Origin: Enoplolaimus lenunculus
Lineage: Eukaryota > Nematoda > Enoplea > Enoplida > Thoracostomopsidae
Direction of reading: 5' to 3'
NCBI GenBank assembly: GCA_030248215.1
Contig: JASANG010001695.1
Span: forward strand, 124,001 to 188,000
Length of the DNA: 64,000 bases
Shown here: positions 44,582-55,332 of the stretch, one piece after another
Layout of the letters: each line of letters starts with the position of its first letter
Position numbering within the stretch: position 1 is the stretch's first letter
The notes under the pieces: generated by a model
Database searches by the model: none
The model's input: the letters and a program-made list of their open reading frames with translations, nothing else
Told to the model about the DNA's origin: nothing
Made by a program: the position numbers and the translations under genes

Positions 44582-45395
44582 CCAGTATAATGCATCATCC
44601 ACAATAATTTTTGTTTGCCGCGTGTAAAATCCAATAATTGACTTTCTATCCTCAAACAATTAAATTCAATTCCATACACGATCACACAAATAATGGGTCA
44701 TCCGCGTTAAAATGCACGCACATTTGTAAAAAAATGTCCCTCCCTTTTGGGTGCCCACGTTGTTCCTACCCACTCTCTCTATACAATGTCTGAGATGTCA
44801 AGATGTCAAGATGTCATTGTCTGATCCTTAAGACAATGAATATGTTCTAGGCCTAAATATATACTTGTCCTGACATCATTATCGGGAACTGTTATTGTCC
44901 ATAGTCCCTCAGAAGGGACTCAATTTTTTGCGTTGAATGATGCGTTTGAAGATGTGTGCACAGCGTTTCTTTTTAAATGTGTGCGCGTGTGTTAACGTAA
45001 TGTCCTGACATCCTACAGACAACATGTGTTTATCCAGAGTCTCTTCCGACAGAGTCTAGACAATTAACACTATGTTAGTACAGCTATGAAACTGTACCTT
45101 GTCCCCAGCTAGTATGTGTACTTTGATGCTGTTCCTAATGGGGTGAGTGGAAAATTTATTACATCGGCGCATGCATTTTAACGTAGATGACCCATAATAT
45201 TGTCGTTAGTGGAATTGGGTTTCAAATAGCAAATTAAATTATCTTTGTATAATATAAATTCTTATCATTTATGTAAGATTGCATTCCAGTAGCGACATAA
45301 AATTAAATAATAAAAATCAGATAGTGTTGTGGAATTGAATTAGGACTTTCCACACGGCAAACAATAATTAAAGTGGATGATGCATAATGCTGTAG
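44582..45395. mobile_element. Family M long foldback element, ~0.8 kb
   Basis: The left end ATGCATCATCCACAATAATT with GTTTGCCGCGTG pairs with the right end CACGGCAAACAATAATTAA and GTGGATGATGCAT. A second nested pair is AATGGGTCATCCGCGTTAAA with TTTTAACGTAGATGACCCAT. Between them AATTCAATTCCA also recurs inverted. The whole piece can fold on itself. The middle (44770-45130) has no reading frame of note. Confidence 0.7.
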
Positions 45396-45774
45396 TTTAG
45401 TGTATGTCTTTTTAACTTTTGTGAGGTTAAAATCACTCGCATGATTTTCTTGATTTTCAAATTACATAAAGGTTTTCGCAATCTGTCGAAGAATTGGGCC
45501 AATTCAATTAAAAACAATAAATAATCATAAAATTACAGCCATGTTATCTGTCTTTTTCATAGCCAATCGCTTATATTTTCAAAAACGACACCAAATACAG
45601 CCAGTTTCATTGATAAATTACGTTACCGGCTGCGAATGTTACCAACCAATTAACGCATACACCATTGAATGAATAGCAATAACAGTGTGAATTGTCAATT
45701 GTGGCAGTGTTTGAGTGGAATACCTCACATACGTATTTTGGACAAGTTTTCAGCATACTGTTTTTACAGTAGCT

Positions 45775-46073
45775 TCATAGCATATAGACGTGATTGTTCT
45801 CTTTATCGAACTCGCTAAGAAGCTCGTGAAACTTGTAATGATGGTTATTAATTTTTGTCCTTGTGCACATACGGGTGCAGTGAGCTTCTATGACTCCGAA
45901 CTCTCCCAGGCTACACTTTTCCAGCTCACAATTTGCCGCATCAAAGCTGCGCCTGTTGGTGTAGCTTGCACAAAGTCCTTTGTGTTTCTGAGTTTGTCCG
46001 CCAACAATTGCTGCGCAGTCAAAGCCTCCACATTTATCCGCAAATCTGCGCCTAGCTATCAGCACTCTAATTG
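45775..46073 (-). CDS. Candidate cysteine-rich terminal exon on the opposite strand
   Basis: On the minus strand, an acceptor-like CCTTGACAG precedes 46073, and the frame (phase 1 in) stays open for 98 residues to TGA at 45777-45775. It encodes RRRFADKCGGFDCAAIVGGQ, GLCASYTNRRSFDAANCELE, KCSLGEFGVIEAHCTRMC and a polar tail. Seven cysteines are present. The CASYTNRRSFDAANCELEKC stretch faintly resembles Kazal or follistatin-like modules, but the cysteine spacing is wrong, so no family is assigned. Codon use and residue mix are protein-like, and the stretch is not a known repeat here. It would be the end of a gene nested antisense in the FN3 gene's intron; no upstream exon was found. A family H transposon abuts the acceptor. 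Confidence 0.5.
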
Positions 46074-46081
46074 CTGTCAAG

Positions 46082-46303
46082 GGTCCGTATTCTCAAATGT
46101 ATATGGTACCGATCATCAGTTGGTGATAGGTCTTGTAACGTTCGAACCAATGAATGCTGATGACCTAAATTCAGCACATTTTTCGCAAATGATTCGCTTT
46201 ACTTCTGTGTCCAATTTTGAGTTCAATAACAGCGATAGTTAGTGAGTTTGAAATCCTATTACTAACTGATGACAATTGTTATACACATTTGAGAATATGG
46301 GCC
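46082..46303 (+). mobile_element. Family H inverted-repeat element, full length
   Basis: Ends GGTCCGTATTCTCAAATGTA and CACATTTGAGAATATGGGCC are complementary; the flanks share CAAG. It starts 9 bases from the minus-strand candidate exon. Confidence 0.75.
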
Positions 46304-46787
46304 AAGAGTCGAGGCGCTGGGCGCAGTCACTGTCTGTACAACGCTCATTGCTAGTGCACAAAATAACATTATTTTTAGAAAATTCAAATAGTCGAAGTAG
46401 CTATGTAATTTTTTGCATATTCCCATACATAAAAAGTTCCGTGTCCTTTGGCTGTAGAGGCTAATGACCGGTATTTTATGTTCCATATGGGATTAATTTG
46501 ACCCAGTGTTTCGTACTCAACTTAAACCAACAGAATCTGGGGCTACAAACGGTTTGAGCAACAGGTTGGTCGACAGGTCAACCTGCTAACGGGAGATCAA
46601 CTTCAGGATGGGATTACGATTGAAAAAACAAAAGACAAGCTATTGTAAAACTTTACTTGGGGGGGGGCTTGGTGCATAATTTTCAACGAGGGTGTCAACC
46701 CTATTGGCTCACCTTTACAATGTGCCCATTCATCGGCTTGTTCAAGTCGCCTGTAACTATTGTTAGACACAAAGTTACAATGAAGGC

Positions 46788-46977
46788 GGCCAATGTTACT
46801 TTAAGGGGCGTAATAGTAGATTAACCGTATTCCTAAGCCTAAGCCTAAGCGTTGCAAAAATGTGTTAATAAGCCTAAGCCTATGCCCAAGCCTAAGCAAA
46901 AAATGTAATCTAGAATCTTAACCTACTCGTTTATGGACCCACCAGAAACCTGGACGCCCTTTAAAGTAACATGGGCC
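46788..46977 (-). mobile_element. Family A MITE (TTACTTTAAGGGG subtype)
   Basis: Ends GGCCAATGTTACTTTAAGGG and CCTTTAAAGTAACATGGGCC with TTAGGC-type repeats. The target duplication is not convincing. Confidence 0.85.
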
Positions 46978-47102
46978 ATTGAAACAATAAAAACTTAAAG
47001 TATACCCTTAGGCTTTAGCTTAAGTTGTAGCCGCGAAAAATATATCAGTAATTCAAGAAATTAACTGTTCCTCTGATTCCATTGGAGTTTTTTACGTTAT
47101 GA

Positions 47103-47223
47103 AACCGTAGCCAAAGAGAGAGAGAACATTTTCAACCTTGCTTGTAAGTGATTGAAAACCTTTGTATGCCCCTCGTGAAAATTTTTTAGCCCCCGCCTAG
47201 CAAGGTGGGCTAGCTACGGCACT
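47103..47223 (-). mobile_element. Family B MITE, short copy
   Basis: GAAACCGTAGCCAAAGAGAG at the left and CTAGCAAGGTGGGCTAGCTA at the right. Confidence 0.65.
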
Positions 47224-47282
47224 GTTGTGTTGCTTTCAATATTAACTTTATCATTGTACCAACATATGCTAAGCGGCAAAAC

Positions 47283-47725
47283 CAGCGGCGGATCCCTAAA
47301 TTTCTGACGAACGATGCTGGTGTGTAATATCCGTAAAAATAGCGTCACCAAAGGTGGTTGTAGCTATCACACCAAATCATTGGTATCAAACGCTGCCTAT
47401 AAGAAAGCCCCCGGCCTAATCCATCCAAAAAAGATACAAATCCAAATCTTTGTATTAAGATTCACGCCCGTAGCCAGCTGACCTTGCTTGTGGTGCTAAA
47501 AATTGTTACCGGAGAGACATACAACAGTTTTACGATGACCTACAAGAAAGGTTGAAATTTTTCTAGGGTGGGCATGGATTCTTCCAGACGGGCTAAGTCC
47601 CTCTCCTTGGCCCCGATTGGCTACGAGCCCGCTAAGATTTCGTGCTAAAATTGCGTTTAGCGTTTTGCTCGAAAGCTTTTTCCACGATTTTCACACGTAC
47701 CTCCTCCTGTCAAAAAATTTTGGAT
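47283..47725 (+). mobile_element. Family C-related element interrupted by family B
   Basis: CAGCGGCGGATCCCTAAATT opens it and AAAAATTTTGGATCCGCAAC closes it. The interior TTTGTATTAAGATT|TCGTGCTAAAATTGCGTTT is split by the family B copy at 47463-47631. Confidence 0.75.
47463..47631 (+). mobile_element. Family B MITE nested in family C
   Basis: CACGCCCGTAGCC to GGCTACGAGCCCG, flanked by ttaagatt and ctaagatt (8 bp, one mismatch), which are host element sequence. Confidence 0.85.
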
Positions 47726-47826
47726 CCGCAACTGGTCCCGTTCTGAATCGACTCGAACTCGAGTATGGCTGATTCTTTTTGTTTACTTTTTACCAATGGT
47801 TGCTCTGTTCACTCCATACAGCGTTG

Positions 47827-48005
47827 CGAGCCCGTAGCCATGGACTTGCAAGGGGACCTCAGCGCCGCCACTGGAAAAGTTTTCGCCCCCCTCTAAAACA
47901 TTTTTTAGCCTTGTTTGTAAGTCATTGAAAATCCTTAAATATTCATCGTGCAAAAATTGTTAACCCCCCACATCCCGCAAGCAAGGTAATTTGGCTACTG
48001 GCCTG
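47827..48005 (-). mobile_element. Family B MITE
   Basis: CGAGCCCGTAGCC to GGCTACTGGCCTG; flanks cagcgttg and cagctttg (8 bp, one mismatch). Confidence 0.85.
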
Positions 48006-48322
48006 CAGCTTTGACTAAATTGTCGCAGTGGCCTACACTGCTTAAATGCTGAGATGTTTTATAAGTATTATAAATTTCAACAATCGCTTTACTTGCTTGT
48101 TTTAAGTTTAAAAATGTGATGGATTACACGTGTAAACTTTGTATTTCGAAGTCGAATTCAAACGAAACATAAACGCTACGATTGAAATTGTCGTGCGAAC
48201 ATAAAGACAGAGGTGTCGCTTCAGTGACAACAGACGTGAGCGTTGTGTAGACATGATTTCAGTTCGTGAGGGGCTATAACATAAAGCGGTTGGTATAGAT
48301 TTAGTCACAAGCTGACGGATAA

Positions 48323-48575
48323 CACTGTAAATTACAGTGAGTTGAGTAATCAAATTAGAGACCACATTATAATCACTTCTGGACAGTTTTGAGTTAATAA
48401 TAGCAAACATTAACTCACTCTGAGGTGATTTAGCTCCGTGTAAGCCTGTAAGGGGATTAATTAACTCAAAATTAGTTTAGTCAATTTTGCATTGTGAGTT
48501 CTGAAAGGCTTAAATTGACAGCCAATGATATTCAACTCATTCTGAGTTAAAATCAATTCAATGTAATTTACAGTG
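48323..48575. mobile_element. Family D MITE
   Basis: Ends CACTGTAAATTACAGTGAG and GTAATTTACAGTG; TA follows the right end. Confidence 0.8.
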
Positions 48576-49756
48576 TAGCTAGAAATTGTTTTCGAGAAGT
48601 TTTATAACCGAATGCAAATTTTCCTGCAAGCGCGTGTTGCTAGCGAGAAAATTTTTTGAGCTCTTTGATCGGATAGGTTAATTTGAAGCATGATTGTTTC
48701 TGGATATATGCGTTATCCGCCGTTGTATATTCCTCAGACCCGGTGCTAACACTGCTACGGGGTAAATCGTTAAGAGGGACATCCATGCAAGTCTCACAGG
48801 CATGCAAACTAAGCTGAAACGTTGCTGCGAGGTGGGCAAAAAATTTTGTGAGGGGATGCTTAGCACCCTCTGGCTTCAGGCCCGATGCCCTTCGATGGTC
48901 GAAGTTCCAAGTTTTGGAACACACGTTGACAATCGTCGTCCTATGACTACAAACTGGTTTGAGCTCAGCACAGGTGTCGATTAAAACTGTCAACACAAGT
49001 CTACTGAATAGATACAGAAGACATTAAACACTTCAGTTTTTATTTGTATTAGTAAATCTGGAACGCCTCGCATACGTATTTTGGGCAGCGGTCCAGCTGT
49101 TGTAATGATTGTTTCATTTACAGCATATATATGCAATTTAGAGCAAATTTGTAACCATGTTGATTAGTATTTTTACATCTATGAGATTCAAGCCCAGGAT
49201 GCAAATGAACTTCGACAGCATTGAAAGAATTCTACGTTAAGAAAATTTTCGTATGGTCTTTAAAACTGTTTACAGCGTATTTTGTTTGATACATATACCA
49301 ATAAAAAGATCGAACCATGTAAAATACCACCGCGCTGATGCAAGGTTCTATAAAATATGGAAAGATGAGCTTTCGCGGTATGGTTACATAATTCTAATTT
49401 TGACTTACTTAAAACATAAAAACAAAAGTCCGACGCCAAATAATTATTTATAAGTCGTACCCAGTCTTTTTGACCCTTTCAGGGACTGCTTGTTACATCT
49501 AATTTTACTTTTAATCGATTTGTATACAATTGAGACTATTTTGAACAAGTTCAAAGCGAAAGATAAACGTTTTATGTTGTTTTCAAAAGCAAGTTTATAC
49601 AGTAACAAAATTGCGGAAAAGCTAAAAATTCATGTGCTTTCATCTTAAACTAAATTTATGTAACTTCGCTCTGTTGCGTGATTTAATACGAAAATGTAAA
49701 AGTTTTTTGAAATAGCCGACAAGGTGTGTCAGCATATGCTTTCTACGCTATAAACA

Positions 49757-49910
49757 CAGGGCCGTAGCCAGCTCACCTTGCTAGAGGGAACTAAACATTT
49801 TTCTGGAGGGGCATACAAGGGTTTTTGTTGACTTACAAGGAAGGTTGAAAATTTTCTAAGCTGGGCAAAATGTTTCCAGGCGAGTTAAGCCCCACTTGGC
49901 TACGGCCCCG
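49757..49910 (+). mobile_element. Family B MITE
   Basis: CAGGGCCGTAGCCAGCTCAC to GGCTACGGCCCCG with the perfect 8-bp duplication tataaaca (49749-49756 and 49911-49918). The terminal CAGGG and 8-bp duplication are the hAT hallmark. Confidence 0.95.
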
Positions 49911-50451
49911 TATAAACAGCATAATTTCTAGTCTAAGTTATTCTGCTGAACCGTAGTGACCAGAATAAGAGGTAATGTGGTAATAAAGACGAGGCAAATA
50001 ATTTGAATCCGTATACAATAGTAGTCTGTATCCCTAATTATGCATCGTCTACAATACAAAATTTCATTTTGCCACCGAAAACATTATAAGGTAGCGTTAA
50101 CACGTGTCAATTTTTAAAATTGTCAAGCGTTAAGAACCTGTGAATAAGTTCTTAAATTCCTAATTTGTATCACGAGTTGAAAAGACTCTTAGTTTTTTTA
50201 GGATTTCTCAGTTTTTTATTAAATACACTACTCCAAACTCAGCGAGGACAGACGTATCAATTATTTGAAAATTTTTGCTTATTCGGTGTGATTTAAATAT
50301 TTTCAAATGGCAAAATGTGGGCCTCATGACCCTAAAACTACGCCTTAGTTTGCACTTTACACGCCAATGATTCAGAGGCCTTGAAGAAAAAATGTTTCTT
50401 ATTCATAGCATTTCAATCTACATAGTCCTAATATAATGTCGGGCCAATCCA

Positions 50452-50625
50452 GACCCGTAGCCAGCTCACCTTGCCAGGGAGGGGGGGGCTAAAAAATATT
50501 CATGAGGGGCATACACAACGGTTTTCAATGACAAGTAAGGTTGAAAATTTTCTAGAGAAAGCCAAAATTTTTCGCACCCCAGGTTTGAGCCTTCTGGGCT
50601 CCCCTTAAATGTGGTCTCGGCCCCA
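50452..50625 (+). mobile_element. Family B MITE
   Basis: GACCCGTAGCCAGCTCACCT at the left; the right end is worn (GGTCTCGGCCCC). Confidence 0.7.
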
Positions 50626-50900
50626 TCAGATGACGTGCGCATTTTGCTCACATTTTCATACATTTATTTCAATTCATGACTGACTACCGTGAGTCGCTGC
50701 CGTCTGTTGCTTCTATGGTTGTTTTTGTACAAAGAGCGGATGAAACGATAATTTGAGTCGGTCACCTCTTAAGAGCGAACCGTGACATGGAGAGAGAGAT
50801 GGGGCCATTATTTAGGCATATGAAAATTGACACGTTTAAATAGCTGTAGTTGAAATATAAGTTCAGTATTTCGCTATACCGTAGAGTGATACTGTTTAGA

Positions 50901-51052
50901 AATAATAATAATAATAATAGTAATAGTAATAATAATAAAAATAATAATAATAATAGTAATAAAAATAATAATAATAATAATAGTAATAATAATAGTAATA
51001 ATAATAATAGTAATAATAATAATAATAGTAGTAGTAATACTAATAATAATAG
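50901..51052. repeat. AAT trinucleotide microsatellite
   Basis: About 150 bp of AATAATAGT-type repeat, giving low-complexity open frames on both strands. A short AAT/AAC tract also lies at 51167-51206. Confidence 0.97.
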
Positions 51053-51342
51053 TTGTGTTTTTTGACGGTGTCGGCATGAAAAAGTGAACTGCACCGGTTC
51101 GTAAAATACGTTGGTCAAGTTCAGTATATCGTTATACTATAAGCGAAATACTGATTACAAATCATAATAATAAAACAACAACAACAATAATAATAATAAT
51201 AAAATAATTTACATATAAGTCGGTATATTAAGTAAAAAAGCGTAAAATTTGCAGCTGCAGTAACTTATTTAATGTTTACTACACTGGACCTCACTTGCAT
51301 ACATCAACTCAATATTTTCTCAAGGTCCATGAATGCCGTCGG

Positions 51343-51534
51343 CAGGCGTGTAGCCAGGTCACCTTGATACGCGAGGTCAAACAAACATTTTTCAGAAGGC
51401 GCATACAAGAGTTTTTGATGTCTTACAAGCAAGGTTGAAAATTTTAAAGGGTTGAAGCAAAATGCTAAATGGGGGGTGAATTCTAAATGGGGGGAAGCTA
51501 AGCCCTTCCTGCCTCCCCATTGGCTACGGGTCCA
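51343..51534 (+). mobile_element. Family B MITE
   Basis: CAGGCGTGTAGCC to GGCTACGGGTCCA, with flanks gccgtcgg and gccatcgg (8 bp, one mismatch). Confidence 0.88.
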
Positions 51535-51764
51535 GCCATCGGTAATAAATAATCACTTTCGATTAGCGGACACACCACAGTTGTGTTGCTGATCTTTTGC
51601 AAATTTACTCAAAGGTAGAATTACCACCTACCTTGTGTGTGTGTATCAGTTACCGGTATATAAAGGTAAGCAAATAACCTAGTGAAATGACAGATATATA
51701 TTTAGAAAATATTATTAGACAGTTCGTTTTGTGCTAGGACGCTAACTAGCATTGTTCAAAGTTG

Positions 51765-51942
51765 TGCAACTTCCACAATAACTCGCGTACACCAGGTGAC
51801 TTTTGAGGGGGTAGCGTCATGGCCACTGAAGCCAAAAAGCTTCAGTGTGTAGGATGCTGAAGCAAAAAAAATGCTTCTCAGTGTTCATGATACTACCGCC
51901 TCAAAAGTCACCTGGTGTACGCGTGTTATTGTGGAAGTTGCA
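51765..51942. mobile_element. Family L palindromic element
   Basis: TGCAACTTCCACAATAACTC and its complement GTTATTGTGGAAGTTGCA form the ends. The arms extend about 50 bp (GTACACCAGGTGACTTTTGA). A second hairpin uses GAAGCCAAAAAGCTTC. Confidence 0.85.
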
Positions 51943-52407
51943 TTAGTACAATTCTACCGATTCGTTGTTGACGTACAGCTAAAATCCTGCAAATCTTTAC
52001 TCGTCGTACACCATAGAAATATTGTTCAGGTTTAGAATACAACATCTATGATCGATTCGTTCGCATTAGGTTATACTGCGTTTAACTGTTTGACGTTTAG
52101 GTAAATATAATTGACACATGCGTAGAACCAAGCTATCATTTCGGGCGGATAATCCCGTGTGAACGCCAGTGTACGAGAATATTTTGTGACGTTTGCAAGT
52201 TATCCTATAGCCGGTTAAACTGCCATTTTTTGGTTGTTACCAGAAATTTTTGGGATATATTCACCTACCCCTAGTGGTATACGCGTCTAATAATTGACAT
52301 AATGGATTAGACACTTTATGGCGTTTGCCCCCAAGTTTAGCCCTTAGCCTGAGTTATGTCAAAATTTGAAAAGTTTACACGTTGACTTTTAAGCACAAAT
52401 AATTACC

Positions 52408-52510
52408 AAGAGTGGACTATGGACAAGAGTGTGCAACTCTGGGAGTCCCGCATGGTATAAAATATACCACCCACCGGGTGTTGCGTTTTTGACCGACCCC
52501 CCCCCCTTGT
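52408..52510 (+). mobile_element. Family I MITE fragment
   Basis: ACCAAGAGTGGACTATGGAC, then AAGAGTGTGCAACTCTGGGA and a GGGTGTTGCGTTTTTGACCG core. The right half is missing or decayed. Confidence 0.6.
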
Positions 52511-53153
52511 TTAGAGTGGGATCGCTATCATATGACCCCTAATTATTACTATAAGGGAACCATTGTTGACGCCGCATACATAAATTGACATGGTTCGCAC
52601 CGGTTGTACGTCCCTAAAATTTAGAAAACTTTAGGAAAATATAAAGAAGAGCCTATGGATCAAGGTTTTGATCCTGAAATAAGCCACGCTGATTTTGTAT
52701 AAATTTCCAGTATTAACGGCATTAGAATCGCAAGAACACGCGCTTTCTCTACTTCTTCAATGCAACTTACACAAAGAAACGCCGCACTGAGTAACCGAAT
52801 ATCCATCTCTGTTCAAAAAATCAGTGTCCGCTTCTGTTATACGGAAAATTCCGTTATTTTTATACTCATAATTAATTGTAAATCACGTATAATAAATTGC
52901 ATAATTTTTCAGCACAAATACTCGTCAATTATTCTATTCGATACGAAACGACGAAATTTGCTAAAATTTAAAAAAAATTAATTCATCTTCTATTTTTTGT
53001 ACGAAATTTTAGAAAGTCCGGTAAACATTTGCTTGATTTCGCAACAAACATTTTTGAAACATTGTATACTTCAATATCCGTTTTTCGTTTTCGTTATTTT
53101 AACCACTGTTCATTTCTGTTATTTTTACGATCAGTTTACTCCGTGCGAAACGG

Positions 53154-53304
53154 GGCCCATGTATAGAACGGGCCGGATCGTTTTCCGTAGGAGCTATAGA
53201 GTCAGTTTAAGCTTAAGACTAACTTTTTGGCTTAGGCTTAGGCGTAAGCTTAGGCTTAAGAATACGCTTATACTACTGTTCCGGCCCTGTTCTATACATG
53301 GTCC
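53154..53304 (+). mobile_element. Family A MITE (TATAGAACGGGCC subtype)
   Basis: Ends GGCCCATG and CATGGTCC; flanks cgaaacgg and cgaaacag (8 bp, one mismatch). Confidence 0.88.
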
Positions 53305-53778
53305 CGAAACAGTATCGTATCGCATTGTAGAATTGGGTATTGGCGTAATAGAATTGCTCTTGCCTGCGGCAAAAATAAGGAATACACTAAACGTAACGCA
53401 AAGAACAAATCTAATATAGTATTTTTAATTATCACCTATCGGATGCAATGTGAACCGTTATTCAATTTCCGGTTTTCTGGTTTATAAAGCGTTTTTCATT
53501 AAAACGGTACGATTAAAAGATTTTGATTGAATAAACAGCGGAATTTGGTGCAAAATTTACCATTTTCGTCTTTTTCATACCTTCCTGTACAGTTAGAAAT
53601 TTTCAGATTTCGGTATAAACTTAGACTTAGGCTTGTATGCTTAAAGGGTTAGAGGCTTTTATACACTTTGCCTCGCATGTACCCTAAGGTGCATGCTCCG
53701 ACTTTGAGGCTTAGGTTAGAAAAAGGCTTATATATGGTTAAGTCTAAACGTTTGCCTAAACTCTAGGCTAATCCTGAA

Positions 53779-53945
53779 CAGGGGCGCCCTCAAAAAATTA
53801 TTTTTGGGGGTTCCTAATAATTTTAGCAGCCCTACAATTGCAATTCAATATTTCTTAGTTTTAGACCGAGTCTATTTCGGGGACACCAGTCTAATTTTGG
53901 GAAAGGCACGGCCCCCAAATGCATCCCGTGGGGACGCCCTTGAGC
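53779..53945. mobile_element. Possible G/C-ended MITE, unclassified
   Basis: AGGGGCGCCCTCAAAAAATT at the left and CCGTGGGGACGCCCT at the right, with CCTGAAC on both outer sides a few bases away. Confidence 0.4.
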
Positions 53946-54889
53946 CTGAACCTAAAGTTTTTTTCTTTAAACGCGGAGGAAGTGTACCATACCCGATTTA
54001 GCTTTAGGCTTGGACTTGTTGTTTTAAAATTTTAGCCTGAAAATATGTTACTATTTATCATAGTGCTTCTTAATGCTGGAAATATTTATTTTCAATTTCT
54101 TCGTAAAATTAATACAATTTTAAACCAGACAATTGTTGAAATGCGACGTACTGCTGAGTGTGCAATCGTCTCTAGACTGCAGTCAAAATGCAATGCTTTT
54201 ATTAACCGTATACGCCAATCATTTTGTCTTCTTTCGTGGCAGCTTTCAGCCTGTAAAATGGTGTTTTTTTAGATTTTCCACAAATTTCTCAAGGATATAT
54301 TTGTCTATTTCCTCTTGTATATTCCTTTAGATTTTGAATAGAATACAAGCTTGTATTAAATTGTAAAAAATCAATTTTAGCGGTACTATTTGTTATGAAG
54401 ACGCTATCAAAGTAAAAAAAAATAGCCCGTTAATGATGCACATCAAGCTTACATATGCTTTTTGATGACCATTATGCCCATCGCTGATCGGAATTTTTAG
54501 GTTCATTAGGAAACCTTGTTTCTGGTTATGATTTTAGCTTGAAAATTTTTTTTCCATTTCAAATGCCGTATAAAATCAGTTATGCTCGCTGGCGAATTCA
54601 CGGCCGAGGGGGTCAGCGAGGAAATGGCCGACGCGAAACGGACCCAAGTTGAAATTTGGTATTTAAAAGGTTTGGCTACTAAAATTGCGTTTGATATTTT
54701 CGTTCGCTTTCGCTTGTGAGTTGCTTTTTATTACAATTATATATTGCGCGGTTTGGTGATTGAAGTTTCAGGATGCGATACTGAATATAATATGCTCGTA
54801 GATAGGGGCAAATGATAGTAGTGTACGGAACGCTATATGTCAGTCTTGTTACCGCCAGTGCAATTAGTTTTTTTAATATTTAAGATGTT

Positions 54890-55222
54890 GCTAATTTTGA
54901 AATATTTTACAAACCAGGTAAATGATAATTTAATTTTAAGTTACGCAGTACGGCGGCCCATGTAAAGTTCAGGGGCGGAACGATTTTCCGTGCAACTGCA
55001 ATAGAGTAAGCTTAAGCTTTAGACTAATTTTTTTTGCTTGGCTTAGGCTTAGGCTTATGCTTAGGCTTAGGAATAAACTTATTCTTACGCTTAGGCTTAG
55101 GTTTAGGCTTAGGCTCAGGAATATGCTTATAATACTGTTCCGCTCTTGTTCTTTACATTGGCGCTAATTTTTATATATCTTACAAAACAGGTAAATGATA
55201 ATTTTATTCTAAGTTACGCAGT
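54890..55222 (+). repeat. 60-bp direct repeats flanking a MITE
   Basis: GCTAATTTT through ACAAACCAGGTAAATGATAA to AAGTTACGCAGTA occurs at 54890-54951 and again at about 55162-55222, with the family A element between. The copies differ at about ten sites. Confidence 0.85.
54955..55162 (+). mobile_element. Family A MITE (TAAAGTTCAGGGGCGG subtype)
   Basis: GGCCCATGTAAAGTTCAGGG to TCTTGTTCTTTACATTGGC with GCTTAGGCTTAGGCTTA runs inside. No 8-bp duplication, but long direct repeats flank it. Confidence 0.85.
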
Positions 55223-55257
55223 ATTATATACAGCTATTCGCGAAAATTTTGCTATGG

Positions 55258-55332
55258 ATACGGTGAGGCTGGAACCCACGACGTACGGATTACCACCGGT
55301 CCGCTGATCTAACCACTGAACTACGCAGTCAT
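55258..55332 (-). mobile_element. tRNA-like sequence, SINE head or tRNA relic
   Basis: On the minus strand: A box TAGTTCAGTGG, T stem GTGGG/CTCAC with loop TTCCAGC. The anticodon and acceptor stems do not pair properly, so a working tRNA is unlikely. Confidence 0.5.

Noticed and set aside
48640-48996. 118-residue minus-strand frame
   Set aside because: Part of it is a decayed family B-like sequence (GAGGTGGGCAAAAAATTTTG, CTCTGGCTTCAGGCCCG), and no motif is seen.
54045-54272. 75-residue frame with a hydrophobic start (MLLFIIVLLNAG)
   Set aside because: There is no splice or start context, no family and AT-driven composition; not enough to call a small secreted protein.
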